A stretch of DNA of 51,693 nt. Origin: an uncultured Planococcus sp. (GTDB lineage Bacteria; Bacillota; Bacilli; Bacillales_A; Planococcaceae). Below are positions 16,155-23,655 of this stretch, piece by piece (within the stretch, counting starts at the first letter, position 1; every line of letters starts with the position of its first letter). Position numbers and translations under genes: made by a program. Below the pieces are notes generated by a model. The model made no database searches and was not told the DNA's origin. It was given only the letters and a program-made list of their open reading frames with translations. The stretch lies in the NCBI GenBank assembly GCA_947493585.1, contig CANLRI010000009.1, positions 1 through 51,693 of the forward strand. The letters are read 5' to 3'.

Positions 16155-16994
16155 GTGGATGATTTAGTAGAGATATTAAAGCGTATCGAAGAAAATATTG
16201 AACAAGAGGTAGATTACACTCAACTCTATAAGGGGCTAAATATCAGTGGCAGTTCTTTACAACGGATTTTTCCGGTTTTATTTAACGTTACACTATCTGA
16301 ATACATTCGAAAACGTCGCTTAACGAAGGCCGCTTTTGAATTAAAGCAGACACAACATAGCATTCTCGATATTGCATTAAGATACGGTTATGAGTCGCCA
16401 GACGCTTTTGCGATTGCTTTTAAGAAACAACATGGAGCTACACCGTCAGGTGTCCGCAAAGGTGCTCCCATGAACCTTTTTAATGCTTTAAAATTAAATT
16501 TATCTATCGAAGGAGGAAACGACCTCCCAATAGAAATAAAAACACTTCCCGCTTTTTATGTCGCTGGTATTTCCATAGACACAAAAGTAAACAGTCCAGA
16601 CATCCCAATACTTTGGAAGCAGTTATCCGAGTCTGAATTAGTGGACGATTTAATAAGTTTTAGTAGTGGTAAAAGCTTTGGAGTTTGCTACGACATGAAG
16701 GACAATGGACAGGTTAAGTATATGGCAGGCTGGGAAGTTGCAAATCCAGATAAAGTTAAACAGCTTCCTGTTGAAGTCGTTCTGATAGAATCCTCTACAT
16801 TTGCCATTATCCCTTGTATCGGAAAAATTCCGGAATCATTACATAATGCTTGGAATTATATGTGGAAGCAATTCTTTCCAGAAAGCGGATATATTTATTC
16901 AGGAAAAGTTGATTTAGAATTCTATCCTCAAAAAGTTGTTGATTCTAAAGAGTATCAAATGCAGATATGGGTTCCTGTAGAGAAGAATAACTAA
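16155..16994 (+). CDS. AraC-family regulator with GyrI-like C-terminal domain (Rob type)
   Basis: About 279 residues. The N-terminal 100 residues hold the two helix-turn-helix motifs of AraC proteins (ISGSSLQRIFPVLFNVTLSE and ILDIALRYGYESPDAFAIAF). The C-terminal part (from about 115) is a GyrI-like effector-binding domain, ending in YQMQIWVPVE. The order is that of Rob and BmrR-like ligand sensors. GTG 16155 is chosen because AAAAGGAAG precedes it; the GTG at 16146 overlaps that site. It probably controls the divergent BtrH/GyrI-like operon in response to a small molecule. The gene is closed by the hairpin at 17051 just before dif-like site 3. Confidence 0.85.
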   Translation: MDDLVEILKRIEENIEQEVDYTQLYKGLNISGSSLQRIFPVLFNVTLSEYIRKRRLTKAAFELKQTQHSILDIALRYGYESPDAFAIAFKKQHGATPSGVRKGAPMNLFNALKLNLSIEGGNDLPIEIKTLPAFYVAGISIDTKVNSPDIPILWKQLSESELVDDLISFSSGKSFGVCYDMKDNGQVKYMAGWEVANPDKVKQLPVEVVLIESSTFAIIPCIGKIPESLHNAWNYMWKQFFPESGYIYSGKVDLEFYPQKVVDSKEYQMQIWVPVEKNN

Positions 16995-17050
16995 GATAGT
17001 GAGGGATTCTTTATAAACGGATCACCAAACATGCAATAGTTATCCGAAGG

Positions 17051-17080
17051 GAAGAAGTTAAACAACTTCTTCTCTTTCTT
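17051..17080 (+). terminator. Terminator of the AraC gene
   Basis: GAAGAAGTT (17051-17059) pairs with AACTTCTTC (17064-17072) around AAAC and is followed by TCTTTCTT. It lies 3 bp before dif-like site 3. Confidence 0.65.
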
Positions 17081-17082
17081 CA

Positions 17083-17110
17083 CGTTTGGATAAGTGTACT
17101 TTTACGAACG
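17083..17110. other. dif-like site, copy 3 (variant left arm)
   Basis: The right arm TTTTACGAACG and centre GTGTAC are identical to copies 1 and 2, but the left arm is CGTTTGGATAA. All changes fall within one 11-bp arm, and the inner part GATAA approaches the ATAA end of typical XerC arms. This is what one expects of an Xer site with one weaker arm, and it argues against a purely palindromic operator. Confidence 0.6.
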
Positions 17111-17168
17111 CTTTCTAGACCAAGGATTCATATGTTTGTAAAATTCACAGAATAGTGTATGGCGCCTG

Positions 17169-17199
17169 TTGACTCTTCCGTTTACGGTAGAGTTATACT
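17169..17199 (+). promoter_or_regulatory. MerR-type promoter and operator
   Basis: TTGACT (17169-17174) and TATACT (17194-17199) have a 19-bp spacer, the overlong spacing that MerR activators correct. The spacer is spanned by the dyad ACTCTTCCG (17172-17180) and CGGTAGAGT (17185-17193), a typical MerR-family operator. Confidence 0.75.
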
Positions 17200-17228
17200 G
17201 AAAAGGAAAGAACTATCGGAGGTGTCTT

Positions 17229-17969
17229 ATGTATAGTATTGGAAAAGTAGCAAAAGAATTTAACCTGACTGTTCGGACATTGCGCTATTACGATGAAATC
17301 GATTTATTGACACCTTCCCGAATTGCAGATTCAGGTTATCGTTATTATTCAAAAGAAGATATTCTAGTTCTGCAGCGAGTTATTGCCTTAAAGAAACTAG
17401 GATTTCAATTGGAACAGGTTAAATCTATTTTGAATGAAAATGACTGGGAGGATATTTTTGAAGAGCAATTGATTATTATTGCAAAAGAAAAAGCACACCT
17501 TGATTATTTGGAAAAAATGCTTAGGTTAACCCAGCAACTATCTTTTATTGAACAAGACATAAATTGGACCAACCTATTCCATTACATAGGACAAACGGAA
17601 GAAGATCAAGTTAAGCAAATGGCTTATTTGAAAGAATTCTTTAGTGAAAAAGAGAGGGAGGTTTTTAACAATCCCCTATTTCATATGGGTGAGAAGGAAT
17701 CTATGGAAATAATTTACCTATTGAGAATAGCCAGGGAACAGAAATATGAAAATCCAAGCTCGATGAAATCTCAGACCTTGGCTAGAAAACTTGTTTTGTT
17801 TCTTGATGAGGCGTTTAACGGTGATAAAGAACTAATCGAAAAGTATTGGAGGCTACAAAAGGAAGCACCAGAAAAAGGCGGATTAATTTTGGTGGAAGAA
17901 AACGTAATTGAATATATTGATAAAATTATCGATTTTTACGAAGTAAATGAGTTTAAGAATGAGGAGTGA
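17229..17969 (+). CDS. MerR-family transcriptional regulator
   Basis: A 246-residue regulator with the MerR winged helix at residues 1-70 (YSIGKVAKEFNLTVRTLRYY, then SGYRYYSKEDI) and a coiled-coil linker. A longer helical effector domain resembles the TipAS/BltR-like antibiotic-binding class. No metal-binding cysteines are seen in the linker, so it is a drug or stress sensor rather than a metal sensor. It has a clear MerR promoter 30 bp upstream. A CPBP protease gene follows 93 bp downstream in the same direction and is its likely target. Confidence 0.85.
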   Translation: MYSIGKVAKEFNLTVRTLRYYDEIDLLTPSRIADSGYRYYSKEDILVLQRVIALKKLGFQLEQVKSILNENDWEDIFEEQLIIIAKEKAHLDYLEKMLRLTQQLSFIEQDINWTNLFHYIGQTEEDQVKQMAYLKEFFSEKEREVFNNPLFHMGEKESMEIIYLLRIAREQKYENPSSMKSQTLARKLVLFLDEAFNGDKELIEKYWRLQKEAPEKGGLILVEENVIEYIDKIIDFYEVNEFKNEE

Positions 17970-18062
17970 ATTGAACAAAGGCAACGAGCGGAAGCCCTGA
18001 GGGCTGAGAGGAAAAAGTCGGAAGAAATTTTTATATCGGCAGGCAAACAAAGGAGGAAAGAC

Positions 18063-18920
18063 ATGATAAATACATCGAAGAACTCTTACTTAATTTATAT
18101 AACCATGGTCATTCTTGTAGTATCCTCTATATGGATTATTCTATCGAATAACGGGCGTATCATCGTCAGTGCAGACTTTGATGATTCGCTTTTACTGTGG
18201 CATCACTGGTTAATAGTCGGGTTACCTTTTGTTATTTTATATTTGTTACCATATAAAAACCCAGAAATCCTCTCCTTACAAGAGGAGGAAAAACAGACTC
18301 TAAAATCACAAACGCATTATCTATTGATTGCTGCTCTTTTTTATTTTCTCGCTCTAATTATAACGCCTGCTGAACATGTTTTTGACTTTTTTTATATTTA
18401 CAAACTTGTTTTTCTGCTTTTTGTTCCTCTTATAATTTTCAAATGGAAACCAAAAATAAAACTTCACAGACATTCTGCAAAAAAACAGTGGAAATTTGCC
18501 CTCATACCCGTTGTCGTATGGATATTTATGTATTTTTTCAGTCCATGGAGTTCTTCAGAGTCGAATACATACGAAATGAATTTTCTTATTTTATTGACCG
18601 GTGCTTTAGTTTCTTTTTTGCTTAACAGTGTTCTGGAAGAATTATTTTATCGTGTTTGGTTACAAACTCGATTGGAGATTTTTTTAGGAACATGGCCGGC
18701 CATTTGTGTAACTGCTTTGTTATGGGCTGTTTGGCACGTTACTATACAGAGCGCAGGCAGTTTTGATGTGACATTAGCAAATTCCATGGCGAACCATGGA
18801 CTCATGGGCTTGTTTTTAGGACTTTTATGGTCAAAATATCGAAACTTTTGGGTTCTCATCATTGTTCATGGATTAACAAATTTCCCTCTGGAGATTATTA
18901 GTAGACTGTTAGGGAACTAA
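18063..18920 (+). CDS. CPBP intramembrane metalloprotease
   Basis: A 285-residue membrane protein with about eight hydrophobic segments and the three Abi/CPBP (type II CAAX protease-like) motifs: EELFYR, then WAVWH, then HGLTN near the C-terminus. AAAGGAGG precedes the ATG. In Gram-positives such proteins serve in bacteriocin self-immunity or peptide maturation. It is probably co-transcribed with the MerR gene and is followed by an 18-bp-stem terminator. Confidence 0.85.
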   Translation: MINTSKNSYLIYITMVILVVSSIWIILSNNGRIIVSADFDDSLLLWHHWLIVGLPFVILYLLPYKNPEILSLQEEEKQTLKSQTHYLLIAALFYFLALIITPAEHVFDFFYIYKLVFLLFVPLIIFKWKPKIKLHRHSAKKQWKFALIPVVVWIFMYFFSPWSSSESNTYEMNFLILLTGALVSFLLNSVLEELFYRVWLQTRLEIFLGTWPAICVTALLWAVWHVTIQSAGSFDVTLANSMANHGLMGLFLGLLWSKYRNFWVLIIVHGLTNFPLEIISRLLGN

Positions 18921-18929
18921 TCCCCATTT

Positions 18930-18980
18930 AAACACGAACATCTAATTTTATTGCGAATTAGATGTTCGTGTTTAATTAAA
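18930..18980. terminator. Strong bidirectional-looking terminator
   Basis: A perfect 18-bp stem, 18930-18947 (AAACACGAACATCTAATT) with 18956-18973, has an 8-nt loop TTATTGCG, and A/T-rich sequence follows. It lies between the convergent CPBP gene and the minus-strand gene at 19029. Confidence 0.85.
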
Positions 18981-19028
18981 TTGTTTAATATACCAGCTTG
19001 AAACTACTACTTTTTTCAGAAAACACAC

Positions 19029-19394
19029 TTATTCTAACGTTAAGTTTATTCGTCTGATTTCAACCCCTTCTTCGAGGAGCAAGATGTCGGCTGATTCATC
19101 AGAAATCCATTCAATATCCATGGTCGTGTTCTCTTTGCCTTCCGGATCAATATTGATACTGCTCATTCTATTTCTTGATTGATCCTCATTTTTTCCGTAG
19201 TAGGCTTTATGCGCTTTCCCGTCTATTTCCGCTTCAACTAGTTCAATTCGCCATTCTTCATTTGGAGAGACACTGATCAATTCCTTCCTCGGATCTGATG
19301 ATTCACTAGACTCTTCTGTCGTAAACGCAAAATAGCCAAAGTATCCGAATATAGCTAATACAATGACGCCTAAACAGCCGATCAACCATTTCAT
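19029..19394 (-). CDS. Hypothetical membrane-anchored protein
   Basis: About 121 residues: an N-terminal hydrophobic segment (MKWLIGCLGVIVLAIFGYF) acting as an anchor, then a polar external domain with no motif I recognise, ending RRINLTLE. ATG 19394 has GGAG 9 nt upstream; the longer frame from 19433 is not supported. Cys7 inside the hydrophobic segment is not a proper lipobox. It is flanked by a terminator and by the chromosomal remnant at 19467. Confidence 0.6.
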   Translation of the reverse strand: MKWLIGCLGVIVLAIFGYFGYFAFTTEESSESSDPRKELISVSPNEEWRIELVEAEIDGKAHKAYYGKNEDQSRNRMSSINIDPEGKENTTMDIEWISDESADILLLEEGVEIRRINLTLE

Positions 19395-19466
19395 GTTAAT
19401 TCCACTCCTTTCGTTCCCAATAAATACGTACAAACACTGAAAAAGTTACAAAAAAACCGGACTCTT

Positions 19467-20004
19467 TTAGGGGGCCGGCGGAGCCGTATGCTGGCTCCAA
19501 TCAATTTTGACAAACTTATTGAACTCTTTCACAAAGGTCAAGGTCACGGCATCCGTTGGACCGTTACACTGCATGGCAATGGTGATTTCAAGCATGTTTT
19601 GATTTTCTGTTTTGATTTTCTGTTTCATTATCATAGTAATCTTCACGGTATAAGAAGAACACACTATCGGCATCTTGCTCAATCGAACCCGATTCATGAA
19701 GACCGGAAATCATCGGACGCTTGTCTTGTTCGCTCCTTACTCTTCTATAACGTGCACCAAGCATCGATGTTGCTTCGAGCATCGTCATTTTGTCGTGTTT
19801 CGGCTGATATTCGATCAATTCAGTCATGAGTTCTGCTGTAGAAGAAGCATATGGCTCCAAATAGACAAGTAGCGTATTGTCGATAAATTCTACACCTCGG
19901 CGGTGATAATCGAACAGTACCACTTTTTCGGCTCTTTGTAACAGACGTTCGTCAATCACAATACTCGGTACTGGTTTGCGAAATGAAAATAAATCTGTCA
20001 TCAA
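19467..20004 (-). pseudogene. Chimeric remnant: GdpP DHH domain fused to DnaB C-terminus
   Basis: The first 85 residues ([20 protein letters not shown], the DHH-like [23 protein letters not shown]) match the DHH phosphodiesterase domain of GdpP/YybT, a c-di-AMP hydrolase. Then, without a break, [20 protein letters not shown] and the downstream [12 protein letters not shown] and FNKFVKIDWSQH match the C-terminus of replicative helicase DnaB. In B. subtilis the chromosomal order is gdpP-rplI-dnaC, so a deletion through rplI can produce this fusion. The frame is broken by a 13-bp tandem duplication (19598-19610 and 19611-19623), and the DHH motif reads DYH. It is non-functional chromosomal debris. 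Confidence 0.8.
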
Positions 20005-20563
20005 ATGCTTGGAATTTTACCAAGTGATCACTCATGGGAAATCTGCTTCAATAAACAGGGTGATATTATTACCAAATGTAAAAAAGTTTATTTCTGTCAT
20101 GTATATACGTTCAGTATTACTCCGATATGTGGAAATATGAAAGGTGAAAAGTCATGTAGAGTCCCTGGACAAGTTGAATCTGAATCGTAAATCCAAAACA
20201 AATCTAGTTTACATATGATCCATTATCAGAAGTGAATTAAATATAAAAGGAGGGAGGACGGGCTTCGACCAGCGGCTGCTCTCCCTTTTCTCTTTAAACC
20301 GTCCTTCTCAAGGATACATTAAAAAGGATACACTGCTGTAGTTTTACTACATCTATACATAGAATAATTTAAGAATTTAAGTAGAGAAAAGAACGCGGTA
20401 CTAAAGCTAAGAGAAGAATAATGCATGAACTTAATCTGTTAAATGAAAAGAGGGAGATGAATGAAGCTAAAATAAAAAGACATGCCATCTTTTGTGTCTC
20501 AAGACAGGTTCATTGTCAGCACGAAAAGACCATTTTTGTCAAAAGTCAGCAGGGAGGAAAACG
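20005..20563. other. Intergenic stretch; second copy of a 36-bp repeat at 20208-20243
   Basis: About 560 bp without a gene I can support. It contains GTTTACATATGA, ATTATCAGAAGT and ATTAAATA (20208-20243), the same blocks as at 13650-13689, followed by a GC-rich imperfect hairpin (20250-20290) ending in TTTTCTCTTT. Short frames here lack ribosome binding sites and family features. Confidence 0.5.
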
Positions 20564-20764
20564 ATGGAGAAAACACCAAAGGAGAAAAGGGGATTTTATG
20601 CAGGGGTGAAAAACTCTTTTATTCTCGTGCTGCCTGTATCTGCAGTACTTTACGTATTTGTAAATTCGGAAAGCGATAGAATGCGCACGACCTTGATTAT
20701 TCTTTCTCTATTTATTGCCATCGAACTCTTCTCAAATACGAACCAAAAGAGGGGCAAAGAATAA
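20564..20764 (+). CDS. Small membrane protein, possibly cut by an in-frame stop
   Basis: A protein of 66 residues with two hydrophobic helices (NSFILVLPVSAVLYVFV and TTLIILSLFIAIELF). GGGAGG precedes ATG 20564. After its TAA (20762-20764) the same frame continues for 26 codons that read as a further membrane helix (AILFLSGLLGGGIFLAFTLW) to a stop at 20843-20845. This suggests that the ancestral protein had three helices and that this copy is truncated. The family is not recognised. The segment 20846-21089 has no gene. Confidence 0.5.
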   Translation: MEKTPKEKRGFYAGVKNSFILVLPVSAVLYVFVNSESDRMRTTLIILSLFIAIELFSNTNQKRGKE

Positions 20765-21089
20765 GCAATTCTTTTTCTGTCGGGACTTCTTGGCGGGGGT
20801 ATCTTTCTCGCTTTCACGCTTTGGCTGGTGATTTCTTCTTCCTGAAGAAATAGAGGCAATTGCTTTATTTAAGACCTAAAAAGATAAAATGTTTAGAAAG
20901 TTATGTCTTTCGAAGTGTTTTAGAAATAATTAGGCTATAATGAGTATATAATTCGCTTTCACTAATAGGAATATTTGGTGTGAAAAGCTTAAATTTTCAT
21001 TTGATCTTCTATTCGAATATATACACAAGCAAAAAACAACGTTATTTTTACAAACGAAGATAAAGTGAATAAAGAAGGGAGAAATGAAA

Positions 21090-21488
21090 ATGAGACACAC
21101 CCATCTAACAATTCCTCTAAAGTCAACTAGCTATTTTTTTCTTAAATCCAAAGATGTACATATTGAAAACGGATTAGCCTTTATTACTTTATTTGCTCGT
21201 TTGACTCGGGAAAACACTTTAATTCACGAAGGAAAAAAACGAATCCATATAGAGACGGCGTGGGCGGAGATAGAAGAATTTCAGTTGGAACATGCATCTG
21301 AAAAAGTGAAAAGCTTGCCCAATTGTATGCAGCGGTATGAACTAACTGAACATGTCTTTCGCGGTTTGTATCATTTATCTAAAGAATCTCCAAAAGATCT
21401 TTTTTTTATCACACCTTATCATCATAAGTCTAGCCGACAAAACTTCTTGTCTTATCAAGAATTGAATCGGGTATCCCCATTCCATTAA
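21090..21488 (+). CDS. Hypothetical protein
   Basis: A soluble, basic protein of 132 residues with no signal peptide and no family I recognise. It has a beta-rich first half (HLTIPLKSTSYFFLKSKDVH) and a helical second half. GGGAG lies 8 nt before ATG 21090; the in-frame ATG at 21084 is too close to it. It is followed by a strong terminator at 21638. It is probably expressed, but its function is unknown. Confidence 0.55.
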   Translation: MRHTHLTIPLKSTSYFFLKSKDVHIENGLAFITLFARLTRENTLIHEGKKRIHIETAWAEIEEFQLEHASEKVKSLPNCMQRYELTEHVFRGLYHLSKESPKDLFFITPYHHKSSRQNFLSYQELNRVSPFH

Positions 21489-21637
21489 TGGATTCTAAGA
21501 ATATAGAAATGGATCGTTACGACATATTATAAGATAAAGATGAAGCACGACTTTAAGCTACGTCTTTTCCTTGTTCCATTGGATTGATGAATATAATGGT
21601 AACAGTCAGAATTACTTTCTCTAAATAGCGTGTACTC

Positions 21638-21686
21638 AAAAAAGGAAGACAACCAGCTAGGGACTAGCTGGTTGTCTTCCTTTTTC
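21638..21686. terminator. Strong terminator between convergent genes
   Basis: A perfect inverted repeat with stem AAAGGAAGACAACCAGCTAG (to 21660), loop GGA and the complementary arm 21664-21683, then a T-run. It ends the rightward gene at 21090 and faces the leftward RsbR gene. Nothing else is seen in 21489-21793. Confidence 0.9.
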
Positions 21687-21793
21687 GTTCCATCTTTCAT
21701 CAGGCATCAACACTTAGAAGGTTGAAGAAAAATAAAAGAGGCTGCATATGGCTTCTACAGTTTTAAATGATTCAAGACATGTAGCAGTTCTGA

Positions 21794-22642
21794 TCAATTC
21801 TTAATGAATTCCAGGTTCTGCAGTTTCATTGCTTGCACCAAGGTGCTGTAGACTTCAATTTTTCCAAAGTTGATGCCTAATTGAATGGCTGTCTGTGCAA
21901 TATCCGGACTGACGCCGGCCAAGGCTGTTTTGACACCGATTAGTCGTAGCCCATCAATAAGTTGGAAGATTTGGTGAGCCACCATCGTGTCGATGATGGG
22001 GACTCCCGATAAGTCAATGAACAATCGTTCGAGACGGTAGCCGGCACTTTGTTCCAATGCTTTTTCAAAAAGAATTTGCGCCCGATACGTATTAATTTCC
22101 CCGACCAATGGCAGCAGACCGGTATCTTTAGTGAGTAGGATAATCGGAGCGCTCATTTCGACAATCAATTCTTGTTGGGCGTTCAATCTTTTTTCAGCTG
22201 CGATGGCCGTCTGGGTTGTGAATTCCAGAAGAAGGTCATTGATGGTCGCCGTAATTCCCTGACTCCAGGCAATGAGCTGTTCCTTGGAGACCCGTTCTCC
22301 TTGAATGGAAGCAAATTCCTCGATCAGCTGAAGGTACTGTTTCTGGGTTTGGAAAAAGTCTTGCAACATGGCAGTCGTCGGTGTGGACAAGCGGTCTTCA
22401 TCTCTTGCGGTACGGACAATCCACCCTTGAAAATCTTCTAGGAATTCCTCGTACTCCTTGCTGAACATCGAACAGAAACGATCATGAAATTCAGCATTTT
22501 GCTGCTTCAGCTTTTCAATTACGTTTGGGTTCATGGAGCTGTAGATGCCCCCTTGCTTTTTATCCAATGCCTGATACCACTGCTCGGTCAGTCCCGTGTT
22601 TTTCTCGCAGAGAAAATCATGAAGTTCTTTATTGCGTAACAT
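21794..22642 (-). CDS. RsbR-type stressosome protein, paralogue 1
   Basis: About 282 residues. The N-terminal 130 residues are helical, as in the non-haem globin-like sensor domain of RsbR proteins. The C-terminal STAS domain contains LLPLVGEINTYRAQ and IDLSGVPIIDTMVAHQI, including the threonine phosphorylation positions used by the RsbT kinase. Stressosome complexes start the SigB general stress cascade. ATG 22642 (MLRNKELHDF) is favoured by ribosome binding site and by alignment with paralogue 2 (MLKNQELHVF). It is divergent from the gene pair at 22802 and faces paralogue 2 at a distance of 1 kb. Confidence 0.88.
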   Translation of the reverse strand: MLRNKELHDFLCEKNTGLTEQWYQALDKKQGGIYSSMNPNVIEKLKQQNAEFHDRFCSMFSKEYEEFLEDFQGWIVRTARDEDRLSTPTTAMLQDFFQTQKQYLQLIEEFASIQGERVSKEQLIAWSQGITATINDLLLEFTTQTAIAAEKRLNAQQELIVEMSAPIILLTKDTGLLPLVGEINTYRAQILFEKALEQSAGYRLERLFIDLSGVPIIDTMVAHQIFQLIDGLRLIGVKTALAGVSPDIAQTAIQLGINFGKIEVYSTLVQAMKLQNLEFIKN

Positions 22643-22801
22643 TGTGTTCTTTCCCTTCATTATTAAGTATCTTTTATATTTCTTAGCCAATGTAGATACA
22701 AGATAGAAACCATTGACAGATTGCCTCTGAAATGACTCATGTCTATACTATCTGATTTAGTAGATGTATGCACTCTTCTGTAATCTATGGAGAGAATTCT
22801 C

Positions 22802-23092
22802 TTGGATCAGAACGAAAAGAACCGCGTGTTGAAAACAAGGAATTTACTAATGTTAGAATTGGCAGGGGATCTTAAGAAGAATTTCTGGAAAGAAGCCGAC
22901 CTGGATGTGCTGGAATTGTATGCAGATTGGAATTTGGAGGATGGTTCCGGCATGCTACTGGCTGTCTTGGAAGAACCAAAATCGCATAAATATAAATGGC
23001 CGGAGAAAGTGGATGAACCAGAGCTTCGGAAAGGAGTTATTCGTTTGAGCATTGTCGGGCAGAAAGAACCGGGAGAAACTAATTTTTATTGA
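22802..23092 (+). CDS. Hypothetical protein between RsbR paralogues
   Basis: A soluble protein of about 96 residues; family not recognised. It has the motif YADWNLEDGSGMLLAVLEEP, which reappears in altered form (YVDWDFEDDKGSALLTFKK) in the next gene, so the two may be ancient duplicates. TTG 22802 is taken as start since GGAG lies 9 nt upstream and the ATG at 22787 has none. It stops immediately before the following gene. Confidence 0.45.
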   Translation: MDQNEKNRVLKTRNLLMLELAGDLKKNFWKEADLDVLELYADWNLEDGSGMLLAVLEEPKSHKYKWPEKVDEPELRKGVIRLSIVGQKEPGETNFY

Positions 23093-23326
23093 TTGAGTGA
23101 TCGGATGCTGCTGATTGAACGGCTGGATATCTTCATTTTACTGGAGAAAGAACTGATCACGAGTGGTTTTTCTAAAACGTTGAAACTAGCGAAAAGGCAA
23201 TTGGAATATATACTATTTATAGAATCGAACTTACCTGCTATCGTCAATCGCCCCTTGACCGGCGCTTACGTCGATTGGGATTTTGAAGATGACAAAGGCT
23301 CCGCTTTATTGACTTTTAAAAAATAG
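23093..23326 (+). CDS. Hypothetical protein, paired with the preceding gene
   Basis: A 77-residue soluble protein that starts at a TTG touching the stop codon of the preceding gene, or at ATG 23105. It has a helical N-terminus and the C-terminal motif YVDWDFEDDKGSALLTF, which parallels the DWNLEDGSGMLLAV motif of the upstream gene. It is probably translationally coupled. No function can be assigned. The frame change between the two could also mean a split gene, but the repeat of the motif argues against that. Confidence 0.4.
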   Translation: MSDRMLLIERLDIFILLEKELITSGFSKTLKLAKRQLEYILFIESNLPAIVNRPLTGAYVDWDFEDDKGSALLTFKK

Positions 23327-23655
23327 ATATGCAGTTTTCTCCTGACCTGTGTATTCTCGCGAATTGTGTCAGGGGTTCTTTTATTATATCTATAATCAAC
23401 AAGATTAATTTTACTCAAATATAATAGGATAGCTAAAGAACCAGTGTATTGTAGGGCGATATTGATTAGAATCAATTTATATGCAGCAAGTATGTAATTG
23501 GGGGGAGATAATTCGTAATTATTTCCTCTTTTGAAATAATAAATGTATGATAACAAGAGACCGCCAGTTTTTAGCCTCTTGTTTCATTCTCCTCGTTTGA
23601 CGAATTGAACCAGAAGGCAGCCAATTTTAATCATACGATGGGAGAAATAAACAAT

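Noticed and set aside
20005..20190. 61-codon plus-strand frame next to the gdpP-dnaB remnant
   Set aside because: No start signal or recognisable family; it starts directly at the border of the pseudogene.
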